From positions 1 through 64,000 of the forward strand of contig CAVSDD010000007.1 of assembly GCA_963726795.1 (NCBI GenBank): a DNA stretch of 64,000 nt. The letters run 5' to 3'. Below, piece by piece: positions 29,045 to 38,128 of this stretch. Positions within the stretch are counted from its first letter, which is position 1. Every line of letters starts with the position of its first letter. Position numbers and translations under genes: made by a program. This stretch comes from Hyphomicrobium_A sp963726795 (GTDB taxonomy: Bacteria; Pseudomonadota; Alphaproteobacteria; Rhizobiales; Hyphomicrobiaceae). The notes under the pieces are model-generated. The model worked only from the letters and a program-made list of their open reading frames with translations. It had not been told where the DNA came from and searched no databases.

Positions 29045-30271
29045 TTACCGGCTGGCTTTTTGCGGAATTGGGATCACGTTATGCATCGTTTCCTGGGCCT
29101 GAGCGAGGAACTTTTTGAGGTTGCGCGCGGCCTGGCGGATGCGGTGCTCGTTCTCGACGAGCGCGATGCGGATATGGCCTTCCCCGTACTCGCCAAAGCC
29201 GAGCCCGGGCGAAACCGCGATCTCCGCTTTCTCGATGAGGAGCTTGCAGAACTCTACCGAGCCCAGCGCCTTGAAGGGCTCCGGTATCGGCGCCCAGGCG
29301 AACATGGTGGCCGGCGGCGGGGGTATCGCCCAGCCCGCGCGCGCGAACGTATCGACGAGGCAGTCGCGGCGGCGGTGATACGTCTGGCGGATCTCCTCGA
29401 CGCACTCTTGCGGCCCGTTGAGAGCAGCCGAAGCTGCCACCTGCACCGGCGTGAAGGCGCCGTAGTCGAGATAGGACTTGATGCGCGCCAGCGCGCCGAT
29501 CAGCCGCTCGTTGCCGACAGCAAAGCCCATGCGCCAGCCCGGCATGTTGTAGGTCTTGGACAGCGAGGTGAACTCCACCGCCACGTCCATCGCGCCCGGG
29601 ACCTGCAGGATCGAGGGCGGCGGATTGCCGTCGAAGTAGATCTCGGCGTACGCGATGTCGGACAGGATGATGAGATCGAGCTTCTTCGCCAGCGCGACCG
29701 CGTCTTTATAGAAGTCGAGGTCGGCGACCATCGCCGTCGGGTTCGACGGATACGAGAGCACCAGCGCCAGCGGCTTGGGGATCGTGTGCGCGCACGCGCG
29801 TTCGACCAGCTTGAGGAATGATTCTCCTGTTCCAGCCGGCAGATGCCGGATCGCGGCGCCCGACAAGAGGAAGCCGAACTCGTGGATCGGATAGGTCGGG
29901 TTGGGAACGAGGATCACGTCGCCGGGCGCCGTGATCGCCTGCGCCATGTTGGCGAAGCCTTCCTTCGACCCGAGCGTTGCGACGACTTGCGTCTCGGGAT
30001 CGAGCTTCACGCCGAAGCGGCGGTCGTAATAGGCGGCCTGCGCCTTGCGCAATCCCGGAATGCCCTTCGACGCCGAGTAGCGATGCGTGCGCGGCTTGCT
30101 GATCGTCTCGACCAGCTTGTCGACGATATGCTGCGGCGTCGGCAGGTCCGGATTGCCCATGCCGAGGTCGATGATGTCGGCGCCGCGCGCGCGCGCTGCA
30201 GCCTTCAGCCGGTTGACCTCGGCGAAGACGTAGGGCGGCAGACGCTTTATGCGGTGGAACTCCTGTGCCAA
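29045..30271 (-). CDS. Class I aminotransferase (alanine/aspartate or LL-DAP type)
   Basis: PLP enzyme of fold type I, 408 residues. Seen are IIDLGMGNPDLPTPQHIV at the N-terminus, ATLGSKEGFANMAQAI, VLSYPSNPTAMVADLDFY, DIAYAEIYFDG and the Schiff-base lysine in SLSKTYNMPGWRMGF. Best match by eye to AlaC/DapL-like alanine or aspartate transaminases that lie upstream of hom in Hyphomicrobiales. Amino donor cannot be fixed from sequence. Confidence 0.88.
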   Translation of the reverse strand: MAQEFHRIKRLPPYVFAEVNRLKAAARARGADIIDLGMGNPDLPTPQHIVDKLVETISKPRTHRYSASKGIPGLRKAQAAYYDRRFGVKLDPETQVVATLGSKEGFANMAQAITAPGDVILVPNPTYPIHEFGFLLSGAAIRHLPAGTGESFLKLVERACAHTIPKPLALVLSYPSNPTAMVADLDFYKDAVALAKKLDLIILSDIAYAEIYFDGNPPPSILQVPGAMDVAVEFTSLSKTYNMPGWRMGFAVGNERLIGALARIKSYLDYGAFTPVQVAASAALNGPQECVEEIRQTYHRRRDCLVDTFARAGWAIPPPPATMFAWAPIPEPFKALGSVEFCKLLIEKAEIAVSPGLGFGEYGEGHIRIALVENEHRIRQAARNLKKFLAQAQETMHNVIPIPQKASR

Positions 30272-30383
30272 GGGCTCCTCGAGGTTGTGGCGCGGGCTCG
30301 ATAGTGGTGTGTACGCCTGCCCGGCCGATGCCGTCCAGAGCTTCGCAGCTAAAAGCTAAAGGCCCAGTCAAGCTTTAGGCGTG

Positions 30384-30641
30384 TCAGCGAGCGTCTTCGA
30401 TTTGTTGCTCGGCGTCCTGCTCGTGCGTCGCCCGCTTGCGCGCAAGGTCATCCATCGCCTTGGTCTTTTCGGCCTGCGTGAGCGAGGTGGAGGCCGGGGG
30501 CTTCAAGTCGGGCAGCGGCGTTTGGATCGACGAGCAACCGCCAGCGCCGGCCGCGAGACAAAGCGCGGCGGCGAGTGCGAGTGCCCTCAAGGGCCTAGAG
30601 GCGCGCGTCTCCGCGACCATCCCTTTGTGCATCCCTTGCAT
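30384..30641 (-). CDS. Small lipoprotein
   Basis: 85 residues, or 78 from the second Met. Signal segment ALALAAALCLAAGAGGC ends in a lipobox with Cys, followed by SSIQTPLPDLKPP and an Ala/Glu/Lys-rich charged helix. Probably an inner- or outer-membrane-anchored lipoprotein of unknown role. It is about 110 bases upstream of the aminotransferase on the same strand. Confidence 0.65.
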   Translation of the reverse strand: MQGMHKGMVAETRASRPLRALALAAALCLAAGAGGCSSIQTPLPDLKPPASTSLTQAEKTKAMDDLARKRATHEQDAEQQIEDAR

Positions 30642-30833
30642 GCCGTCTACACCCTTGCACTCTACACCGAATTAAGCGATTCGCGGCGGTCAGGTGTGGC
30701 GTCAACACCATCCCCCGCTTTTCCACATCTTGGGGGTGACACTGGCCCCTCAATGTCGCAAAACCTTGGCACCATATAGCTAATCGCTGGGCACGGGCCT
30801 CACAGGGGGGCCTTTATTGATTAAGAAGAATAG

Positions 30834-32645
30834 ATGCAGAAACCGCACACTGACGCCGATCACGAAAATCCGGCCTACAAGGTCGTAAACGCCGAGGAAC
30901 TGAGCCGGAATCTCCTGCGCCTGTTCGAGCAGGGCGGCCGCGTGCTGACCGAGTTCATCGAGCGCGCCGATACCAAGTCCGGCCCTTATTCCGCCGCAGC
31001 CGAGATCTCGGAAGCAACCAGCACGCTGTCCGACCTCGCGCAAATGTGGCTGCACGACCCCAGCAAGCTGGCTGAGGCGCAAGGCACGCTGCTGCGCTCC
31101 TATGCCGATCTGTGGAACAACACCGTCTTCCGCATGCTGGGCCAGGACGTGACGCCGGTCGCCGAGCCCGAGCCCGGCGACAACCGCTTCAAGGACCCGG
31201 AGTGGTCGGTCAACCCCTACTTCGATTTCTGGAAGCAGGCCTATCTCGTCACCTCACGCTGGGCCGACGACATGCTGGCGCACACCGAAGGGCTCGACCA
31301 GCGCACGCGCCAGAAGGCGGAATTCTATCTGCGCCAGGTGTCGAGCGCGCTGTCGCCTTCGAACTTCCCCATGACCAATCCGGAGGTGCTGCGCGAGACG
31401 TTCGCCTCCAACGCCGAGAACCTCGTGCAGGGCATGACGCATCTGGCCGAGGACATGAGCCACTCGGGCGATCTGCTCCGCATCAGCCAGACGGACGCAT
31501 CGGCCTTCGAGGTCGGACGCAATCTCGCGACCACGCCCGGCAAGGTCGTGTACCAGAACGAGGTGTTCCAGCTCATCCAGTATGCGCCGTCCACCGACAA
31601 GGTGCGCGAGCGCCCGCTGCTGATGGTGCCGCCGTGGATCAACAAGTACTACATCCTCGACCTGACCCCGGCGAAGAGCCAGATCAAGTATCTCGTCGAT
31701 CAGGGCTTCACCGTCTTCATGATCTCCTGGGTCAACCCCGACGAGCGCCTCTCGCACAAGTCCTTCGAGGACTACATGCAGGAGGGCATCCTGATGGCGG
31801 CCGATGCTGTGAAACGCGAGACCGGCGTCGAGACCATAAACGTCGTCGGCTACTGCGTCGGCGGCACGCTGCTCGCAACGACGCTCGCCTTCCTCGCCGC
31901 GCGCGGCGAAGCGCCGTTCGCCTCTGCCAGCTTCCTTGCAACCCAGATCGACTTCACGCAAGCGGGCGATCTGCTGCTGTTCACCGACGACGAGCAACTC
32001 GCGGCGCTGAACGACCTGATGTCCGAGCGCGGGTATCTCGACGGCTCGCGCATGGCGAACGTGTTCAACATGCTGCGCCCGCGCGACCTGATCTGGCCCT
32101 ACATCGTCAACAACTACCTCATGGGCAAGAAGCCGTTCCCGTTCGATTTGCTGTTCTGGAACCAGGACTCAACGCGGATGGCGGCAGCGAACCACAACTT
32201 CTACCTGAGCGAGTTCTACGGCGCGAACCGCTTGGCGGCGGGCGACATGACGATCGCGGGCGCACGCCTCGACATGAAGAAGGTCAAGATTCCCGTCTAC
32301 GAGCTTGCCACCAAGGAAGACCACATCGCGCCGGCCAAGTCGGTGTTCGCCGGCGCACAGATGTTCGGTGGTCCGGTCGAGTTCGTGCTGTCGGGCTCCG
32401 GGCACATCGCGGGCGTCGTCAATCCCCCCGACAAGGTGAAGTACCAGTACTGGACCGGCGGCAAGCGCGCCAAGACGCTCGAACAATGGACGCAATCGGC
32501 ACACGAGCATCCGGGCTCGTGGTGGCCGCACTGGGCAGAGTGGCTCGCGGAGCACTCGGGCACTTGGACAGTGCCGCGCGACCCGGGCGAAAACTTGGGC
32601 GTCATCGAGGACGCCCCGGGCTCCTACGTCAAGACGAAGCACTAA
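30834..32645 (+). CDS. phaC: Class I poly(3-hydroxyalkanoate) synthase
   Basis: Polymerises hydroxyacyl-CoA into PHA storage granules. 603 residues, normal for class I. The N-terminal PhaC domain (NPYFDFWKQAYLVTSRW, RQKAEFYLRQ) is followed by the alpha/beta fold with the lipase-like box GYCVGGT (nucleophile Cys), Asp in TKEDHIAPAKS and His in SGSGHIAGVVNPP. Start has AAGAAG upstream. No phasin, phaA/B or phaR is adjacent. Confidence 0.95.
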   Translation: MQKPHTDADHENPAYKVVNAEELSRNLLRLFEQGGRVLTEFIERADTKSGPYSAAAEISEATSTLSDLAQMWLHDPSKLAEAQGTLLRSYADLWNNTVFRMLGQDVTPVAEPEPGDNRFKDPEWSVNPYFDFWKQAYLVTSRWADDMLAHTEGLDQRTRQKAEFYLRQVSSALSPSNFPMTNPEVLRETFASNAENLVQGMTHLAEDMSHSGDLLRISQTDASAFEVGRNLATTPGKVVYQNEVFQLIQYAPSTDKVRERPLLMVPPWINKYYILDLTPAKSQIKYLVDQGFTVFMISWVNPDERLSHKSFEDYMQEGILMAADAVKRETGVETINVVGYCVGGTLLATTLAFLAARGEAPFASASFLATQIDFTQAGDLLLFTDDEQLAALNDLMSERGYLDGSRMANVFNMLRPRDLIWPYIVNNYLMGKKPFPFDLLFWNQDSTRMAAANHNFYLSEFYGANRLAAGDMTIAGARLDMKKVKIPVYELATKEDHIAPAKSVFAGAQMFGGPVEFVLSGSGHIAGVVNPPDKVKYQYWTGGKRAKTLEQWTQSAHEHPGSWWPHWAEWLAEHSGTWTVPRDPGENLGVIEDAPGSYVKTKH

Positions 32646-32772
32646 GCCGCCAAACCCTTGGGCGGCGCACGAATTGTCCGTACGCGCTTCATCTCCTCGC
32701 GTCCGTCGCCGGAATCAGCCGATGATCCCGCTGAGCCGCCGACGTGGCGCGGCCTTGGGGAACGCTCCGGCC

Positions 32773-33636
32773 ATGAAACATAAAAGTTTATGGGTGATGG
32801 TGGCGCTGTTCGTCGTCGTCTCGCTAGCAGGCGTGTTCTCGACCAACGTGCTGCTCACGGCGGCTTATGTGGCTCTCCTCGTTGGCTTCGCGCTGCTGCA
32901 CGGCTCGCTGCGCTACGGCTGGCAGGGGATAGCGGTCTTCGTCGTCATCTGCCTCGTCGTTTCGAATTTCTTCGAGAACCTGGGCGTCGCGACCGGCTTT
33001 CCGTTCGGCCCTTATTTTTACACCGACGCGCTCGGGCCCAAGCTCTTCTACGTGCCCCTGATGATCGGGCCGACGTATCTCGGCGTCGGCTATCTGTCCT
33101 GGGTGCTGGCGACGATCCTGGTCGGCGACGTGCATCGCAATGCCTCCCTGCTCGACGCAGCCGCAACTCCACTCATCGCCTCGTTCATCATGGTGCTGTG
33201 GGACCTGACGCTCGATCCCGGCGCCTCGACGCTCGGCAAGTGGTGGATCTGGCAGCAGGGCGGCGGGTTGTTCGGCGTACCGCTGTCGAACTATCTCGGC
33301 TGGTTCCTGACCGTCTACGTCTTCATGCAGATCTTCGCGCTTTATCTGCGCGCGCGCGGACCCGTGCCAGTGGCGCCGCAGCCCAAGAGCTACTTCACGC
33401 AGGCCATCATCATGTACGCGGTCATCGCGGCGCTGTTCGTCCTCAACTATTTCGTGAGCGGGTCCGAGCCCGTAACCGACGCGACCGGCATAACCTGGCG
33501 TTCGGGCGACATCCGCGAGACTGCCGCGATCACGAGCTTGCTCACGATGGTGTTCGTCGTGGCGCTGGCCGCGATCACGCTCGCGCGCGATCAGGTGCGG
33601 CCCGTGGCGCCCGTTGCCCTGCGGCGGGTGAGCTGA
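32773..33636 (+). CDS. Carotenoid biosynthesis protein (DUF422/CruF-like)
   Basis: About 288 residues with seven or so membrane helices (LWVMVALFVVVSLAGVFST at the N-terminus). Family signatures: NFFENLGVATGFPFGPYFYT, PLMIGPTYLGVGYLSWVLA and VLWDLTLDPGASTLGKWWIW. DUF422 members include CruF 1',2'-hydratases acting on acyclic carotenoid ends. The start at 32773 is chosen because it begins the first helix; the frame is open from 32674. No other carotenoid gene is nearby, so the true substrate may differ. Confidence 0.8.
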   Translation: MKHKSLWVMVALFVVVSLAGVFSTNVLLTAAYVALLVGFALLHGSLRYGWQGIAVFVVICLVVSNFFENLGVATGFPFGPYFYTDALGPKLFYVPLMIGPTYLGVGYLSWVLATILVGDVHRNASLLDAAATPLIASFIMVLWDLTLDPGASTLGKWWIWQQGGGLFGVPLSNYLGWFLTVYVFMQIFALYLRARGPVPVAPQPKSYFTQAIIMYAVIAALFVLNYFVSGSEPVTDATGITWRSGDIRETAAITSLLTMVFVVALAAITLARDQVRPVAPVALRRVS

Positions 33637-33639
33637 TCG

Positions 33640-34476
33640 TTACGCGCGGGCGCCGCCGCCCATCTTGGCCATGCCGGGAAGACGCTCGAGCTCGGAAAAG
33701 AAGTGCTGCATGTGCGCGTCCTGGTAGGCGCCGAAGCCGGAATAGAGCGCGCCCGGCATCGGCTTTGCCGCATAGGTCAGGAGCTTGTGCGTCAGGTTGG
33801 AGGTGAAGGCATCGCTAGCGTCCGCGCGCGCGATGAAGGCGGGCGTGGGAAGCCCATCGACGCGCGCGATGATTTTCGTCTTCTGCGCATTGCCGGCCCG
33901 CGCAAGCCAGACGTCCTCAAAGACCATCGTCACATCGATCGCGCCGTCGACGACGGCATCGATCTGCCCCTGCCAGGGCGCGACCGCGAAGGCATCGAAG
34001 AAGGTTTCGAACGCCAGCCCCTCGCGCGAGAGCAGGATCGAGGGCGCAAAGAAGCTCGTCGTGCAGAACGTGTTGATGTAGCCATATCGCGCCCCGCGCA
34101 GCTTCTGCCAATCGGTGACCGGATTCGACTTGGCGACGACCATGACGCTGTTCTGCAGCGGCACGCCCGTCCGCGCCGAGCGCGCGCTTGCAATGCCGCG
34201 ATAGAAAGGATCAGAGCGCACGAAGAAACAGTTGGCGGACGGCAAATAGCAAAAGCCGTAGTTGTGAGCCGACAGCTGCGCCGTCAGGGCGTTGAGGTCG
34301 ACGACCTCATCGACCTCGCAGTTCTCCGTCGAGAAATAGGACCGCCAGTACGGATCGGCGATCGGAAAGCCCAGATTCTCGTCGAAGCCGCCGAGCAACG
34401 CGGGCGCAGGTCGTGCGCCCTTGGCGTTGGGGTCAGTTGCTTTGGCGTCGGGCGATTGGGCTCGTTGTCCAGCCAT
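33640..34476 (-). CDS. PhnD-like substrate-binding-domain protein without signal peptide
   Basis: 278 residues. Core segments fit the phosphate/phosphonate binding (PhnD-like, periplasmic type II) fold: HNYGFCYLPSANCFFVRS, VMVVAKSNPVTDWQKLRG, YINTFCTTSFFAPSILLS, GAIDVTMVFEDVWLA. A GGAGG five bases before the ATG supports the start, yet the N-terminus (AGQRAQSPDAKATDP) is hydrophilic with no signal peptide. No ABC permease or ATPase gene accompanies it. It may be a cytoplasmic sensor or enzyme with this fold. Confidence 0.65.
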   Translation of the reverse strand: MAGQRAQSPDAKATDPNAKGARPAPALLGGFDENLGFPIADPYWRSYFSTENCEVDEVVDLNALTAQLSAHNYGFCYLPSANCFFVRSDPFYRGIASARSARTGVPLQNSVMVVAKSNPVTDWQKLRGARYGYINTFCTTSFFAPSILLSREGLAFETFFDAFAVAPWQGQIDAVVDGAIDVTMVFEDVWLARAGNAQKTKIIARVDGLPTPAFIARADASDAFTSNLTHKLLTYAAKPMPGALYSGFGAYQDAHMQHFFSELERLPGMAKMGGGARA

Positions 34477-34637
34477 TGGGGCCTCCGTTACAGGCCGCCA
34501 TACGGCACGAGAAATCCTGCCAATTCGTAAGTGGAGTTGCGCATGCTCACGCGACTACGCAACCGCGCAATTCCAGGCCAACTAGAGAAAATTGAAAATG
34601 TCGGACACCGAGCGATCGACCGTCCGCAGACCAACGC

Positions 34638-35036
34638 TCATTCCCACAGGCCGATCTTCTCCCACTGATCCTTGGGGATCTCCGGGCCGATCTTGTAGGT
34701 GAACGCCGTGGCCTTCATCTGGTCGGCGGTGACGGTGCAATCGAACGACAGCTTGTACCATTTGTGCTTGGCGCGAATGGCGCCGCCCTTCGCCGTCACG
34801 CTGGTGCCTTTGATGACGGCATCGCCGAGCACGCCGGCCTCGATGAAGTCGGCGCCCGGCAATTTCTTGTCGGCGTGGATCTTGTCGAGGCCCTTGATCA
34901 CGCACGCCTGGTGCGCGCGCTCCTCCGGGCCGAGCTTGGCGAGCTGGCGATCGAGCGAGCTTGCTGCGTGAGCGCCCGCGCCGAGGCAGCCACCCAGACA
35001 GATGGCGAGCGCCACGGCTCCGAATTTTTCCCCCAA
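34638..35036 (-). CDS. Exported DUF930 protein, copy 1
   Basis: 132 residues with signal peptide (VALAICLGGCLGAGAHA). The body carries the DUF930 pattern: LGPEERAHQACVIKGLDKI, LPGADFIEAGVLGDAVIKG, HKWYKLSFDCTVTADQMKAT and a C-terminal IGLWE. Function of the family is unknown; the two Cys probably form a disulfide. It is closely similar to the next gene upstream, 105 bases away on the same strand, and so arose by tandem duplication. Confidence 0.78.
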   Translation of the reverse strand: MGEKFGAVALAICLGGCLGAGAHAASSLDRQLAKLGPEERAHQACVIKGLDKIHADKKLPGADFIEAGVLGDAVIKGTSVTAKGGAIRAKHKWYKLSFDCTVTADQMKATAFTYKIGPEIPKDQWEKIGLWE

Positions 35037-35141
35037 CGAACGATCCTCCCCCGAGGTGGCCCACGTTTCTATCGCGCCAAAGTTGCAATCAATCGCAGCG
35101 GAATTTAGGTCGCCCGCGCCTGCTGCATTTCGGGCCGTTCC

Positions 35142-35543
35142 TCAGGGCCAGAGCCCGATATCGTCCCAGGTCTCCTTGGGGATCTCCGGGCCGATCGTAT
35201 AGGTGAAGGCGGTGGCCTTCATCTGGTCGGCGGTCACCGTGCAATCGAAGGTCAGCCGGTACCATTTGTGCTTGGCCCGTACCGCGCCGCCCTTGGTGGT
35301 GACCTTCGTGCCGCCGGTAAAGACGGCATCGCCGAGGACGCCCGTTTTCATGCGGTCGGCGCCCGGCAGGGTCTTGTCCGCGGCGATCTTGTCGAGGCCC
35401 CGGATGATGCACGCCTGATGCGCCCGCTCCTCTGGGCCGAGCTGCATCAAGGCCTTGTCGATCGACGCCGCGTGCGCATGCGCCGTCACTCCGCCGACCG
35501 CCGTGCACGCGAGCAGCGCCGCGGCTCCAAGTGTCCGTCTCAA
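35142..35543 (-). CDS. Exported DUF930 protein, copy 2
   Basis: 133 residues, paralog of the gene at 34638-35036. Signal peptide LGAAALLACTAVGGVTAHAH; body LGPEERAHQACIIRGLDKIA, ADRMKTGVLGDAVFTGG, KWYRLTFDCTVTADQMKATA, ending IGLWP. The DNA is also recognisably similar to copy 1, so the duplication is not very old, though the signal peptides have diverged. Confidence 0.78.
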   Translation of the reverse strand: MRRTLGAAALLACTAVGGVTAHAHAASIDKALMQLGPEERAHQACIIRGLDKIAADKTLPGADRMKTGVLGDAVFTGGTKVTTKGGAVRAKHKWYRLTFDCTVTADQMKATAFTYTIGPEIPKETWDDIGLWP

Positions 35544-35674
35544 CCGCGATCTCCCCCAATCGACCAGCGAATCTACAATCCACGAGGCTCGCCGCCAATC
35601 GCAGCGAAAATTTGGTTGTCCGGCCCGGCCATTCGCGCGACCGTGTCAGCGGGATACGTTGGGGAGTTATATTC

Positions 35675-36502
35675 ATGAACCGATATTCGCGCCGGCTCAT
35701 CGTTGGGATGGGCTTTATCGCAGCAGGGCTGTTATCGCCCGTGCTGGTGCCCGGGCTGCATCAGGGTCGTGCGCTGGCCGAGCCGTCCGGGACGAGCGAG
35801 AAAGACGCCTTCGAGGCCGCCAAGGAGCTCGGCACGCAAGCGGCCTGGAACGCCTTCATCTCCAACTACCCGACCGGCTTCCACGCCGACCTTGCGCGCG
35901 CCTACCTGGCAAAGCTCGGCGAGCAACAGCCAGCGACCGCGGCCCTGCCGCCGACCGACGATTTCCCCATCGTCGCCGGCTCGTGGGGTGGCGTCGTGCG
36001 CGACGGACCGGGCCAGGATCACCGCAAGGTCGACAGCCTCGAGGAAGGCCAGCAGGTCACGCTGATGGGGCGCACCGAGGTGATGGAGAACGGCTACCCG
36101 TGGTTCAAGATCGCCTACGAGGGCGAGGGCAAGGGCTACCAGTGGGGCGGCATCCTGTGCTCGGCCGGCGCTGAGCGGCCCGACCTCTACAAGACCTGCA
36201 AGGTGACGCCGGTCAAGCAGGAGACCGAGCCCGAGCCGACGCGCAAGCGCGAGACGACGAAGGAGACGCGCACCAACTGCGCGAGCGGGCGCGTGCGCAT
36301 CAACGGCAAGTGCATCGAGAAGGGCGCGGTCGCGAGCTTCTGCGGACCGGGCTTCCGCGCGCAAGGCGGCAAGTGCGTTCCGGGTTATCAGGCGCCCAAG
36401 GCCAACACGCCGCTGTCGAAAGAGCAGAAGAACGCGGTCAACAAGGGCTGCCCCAAGGGCCAGGTGTGGAACTCGGCCGAAGGCTGCCACGAGGACGACT
36501 GA
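35675..36502 (+). CDS. Exported SH3-like protein with Cys-rich tail
   Basis: 275 residues from an ATG with GGGGAG upstream. Signal peptide (LIVGMGFIAAGLLSPVLVPG), an N-terminal AWNAFISNYPTGFHADLARA repeat-like segment as in caspase-associated or TPR-like exported proteins, then an SH3b-type domain (DSLEEGQQVTLMGRTEVMEN, WFKIAYEGEGKGYQWG). The tail has three short Cys motifs (TNCASGRVRINGKC, FCGPGFRAQGGKCVPG, KGCPKGQVWNSAEGC). Likely cell-wall or surface binding. Divergent from the DUF930 pair. Confidence 0.7.
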   Translation: MNRYSRRLIVGMGFIAAGLLSPVLVPGLHQGRALAEPSGTSEKDAFEAAKELGTQAAWNAFISNYPTGFHADLARAYLAKLGEQQPATAALPPTDDFPIVAGSWGGVVRDGPGQDHRKVDSLEEGQQVTLMGRTEVMENGYPWFKIAYEGEGKGYQWGGILCSAGAERPDLYKTCKVTPVKQETEPEPTRKRETTKETRTNCASGRVRINGKCIEKGAVASFCGPGFRAQGGKCVPGYQAPKANTPLSKEQKNAVNKGCPKGQVWNSAEGCHEDD

Positions 36503-36545
36503 GGCTCATCGCCAGGTCACACATTCCGCTTCGCTGACGGCTAAG

Positions 36546-37031
36546 ATGACGTCCATGACGCAAAAGCCGGCCGTGCGCGCGCTCAAGGTGTTTCTCGTGG
36601 TGCTCCTGCTCGGGCCGCCGGTCGGGGGCGCCGTGTTCATGGCGCTGCTGCAGCTGGTCCCTCAGATCGCGACCGGCTTCCCCGATCCCCCCGTCGAGAT
36701 CGCCAAGAACCTCGCGATCGCCGTGCTGCTGGCATTGCCGTTGTCCTACATGGTCGGCGCTGCGCCGGCATTCATCGCCGCGCTGGTGCTCGGATTGTAT
36801 GTCTATTCCGGGCGGCGGCTGACGTTGCTCGCGTGCATCGCGGCGGCTCTGGTGGGTCCGGCGGCGCTCGTGCTGCTCGAGCTCGTGCATTCCGGCTCGC
36901 TCGCGGGGCCTACTGCGTCTTCCTTCAGGATTTATGCCGCGATGATTCTCGCGTCCTCGCTTGCCTCGGCGGCGGTCTGCTACCTCCTGCTGCGCAAAAC
37001 GTCGATCGTGCAGCCGGACGGCGAGGCATGA
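36546..37031 (+). CDS. Four-helix membrane protein of unknown function
   Basis: 161 residues with four hydrophobic helices (VFLVVLLLGPPVGGAVFMAL, LAIAVLLALPLSYMVG, LLACIAAALVGPAALVLLEL, IYAAMILASSLASAAVCYLL). No family recognised. Its stop overlaps the next start (ATGA), so the two genes are translationally coupled. Confidence 0.65.
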   Translation: MTSMTQKPAVRALKVFLVVLLLGPPVGGAVFMALLQLVPQIATGFPDPPVEIAKNLAIAVLLALPLSYMVGAAPAFIAALVLGLYVYSGRRLTLLACIAAALVGPAALVLLELVHSGSLAGPTASSFRIYAAMILASSLASAAVCYLLLRKTSIVQPDGEA

Positions 37032-37521
37032 GCAAACCACCCGCGCGCAAGACAGCACGTAAAACGTCACGCAAGCCGGCGCTGAAATCGCAATCGCGCA
37101 AAAGCGCAAAGCCGGCGCTGCTCGCCGGCGGCAACCCGCAGATCGCAAAGGGTACGGCGACGCGCCGGTGCAGGCCTACATCGCGGCGATGCCCGGCTGG
37201 AAACGCGACGTCGGCCGCCGCCTCGACGCGCTCATCACGCGCGCGGTGCCCGCGCGTGCGCAAGGCGGTCAAATGGAACTCGCCGCTGTACGGGGCCGGG
37301 GCCCGGAAGAGGAGAACGGCTGGTTCCTCGGCATTCATTGCTACGCGCGCTACATCAAGGTGGCGTTCTTTCGCGGCGCGTCGCTGCGGCCCGTTCCGCC
37401 CGGCGCGTCCACGAGCGACGACATGCGCTACCTCGACATCCACGAGGGCGATGCGCTCGACGCGGCGCAGCTCACCGCCTGGATCAAGCAGGCGAGCCGA
37501 TTGCCGGGCGAGCGGATGTGA
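37028..37521 (+). CDS. DUF1801 family protein, frame-broken
   Basis: Starts by ATGA overlap with the membrane protein gene. A Lys/Arg/Ser-rich N-terminal tail (RKTARKTSRKPALKSQS) leads into the DUF1801 (YdhG-like) fold: VQAYIAAMPGWKRDVGRRLD, then KAVKWNSPLYGAG, then GWFLGIHCYARYIKVAFFRG. These pieces lie in different frames, with breaks near 37155, 37245 and 37300, the last two almost compensating. About 164 residues joined. Family role unknown; one group is linked to iron or heme chemistry. Confidence 0.7.
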
Positions 37522-37565
37522 GCGAAGGCCTTCTGCGTTCCATCGACACGGCATGTGCGATCACT

Positions 37566-37985
37566 TCACTCCGCGGATCGCGCAAGCTCCGCTGCGCTTT
37601 GGCGGTGGAGCGCGATGCCGAGTTTGAGCGAGCCGGCGATGCGCGAGGCGCGATCGACAAATAATTGAGCGGCCTCGGGCGGGCAAATCTCCGTCGCGGT
37701 TTCCGCAAATAGGCCGAGCCAGCGCACGAAGTGCGCGTCCGAAATCTCGGGGATCGCCGCGTGCACCGGCATCGGCCGCCCCTTGTAGCGCCCGCTCATG
37801 AGCGCGACCGACGACCAGAAGTCCGACAGCTTGGCGAGGTGGTGATCCCAATCAGCGATCTTCGCGTCAAAGACCGGCCCGAGCACAGCGTCGGCGCGTA
37901 CCTTGGCGTAGAACGCTTGGACAAGGCCGCGAATCATCGGCTCGGTGATGTTCACCGCAAACCCCGGCGCTTTTGCATTCATCAT
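37566..37985 (-). CDS. Group III truncated haemoglobin
   Basis: About 139 residues from the tandem Met start at 37985 (frame open to 38087). Group III features: PMIRGLVQAFYAKVRADAVL, GPVFDAKIADWDHHLAKLSD, FWSSVALMSGRYKGRPMPVH (the last His is near the expected proximal position) and FVRWLGLFAETATEICPPE. Binds O2, NO or peroxide at heme; physiological role in this group is not settled. Convergent with the DUF1801 gene. Confidence 0.82.
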   Translation of the reverse strand: MMNAKAPGFAVNITEPMIRGLVQAFYAKVRADAVLGPVFDAKIADWDHHLAKLSDFWSSVALMSGRYKGRPMPVHAAIPEISDAHFVRWLGLFAETATEICPPEAAQLFVDRASRIAGSLKLGIALHRQSAAELARSAE

Positions 37986-38128
37986 CAGCAAGTCCCGCGC
38001 AGCTGCGCACATCGTTTGCAGCAAACTATTCGCCGCTGCCGAAGCAGGCGCAAGCACCTCACGCGCATTTGACGAGTAAACGCGCAAGGGCGATAGCTGC
38101 CGTCGATGGTGCTATCGGCGAAGCTCGA

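Noticed and set aside
27802..29118. 438-residue plus-strand frame over hom
   Set aside because: Antisense shadow; hom on the minus strand is complete and well matched.
31112..32725. 537-residue Arg-rich open frame inside phaC
   Set aside because: It is an out-of-frame product of the high-G+C phaC coding sequence.
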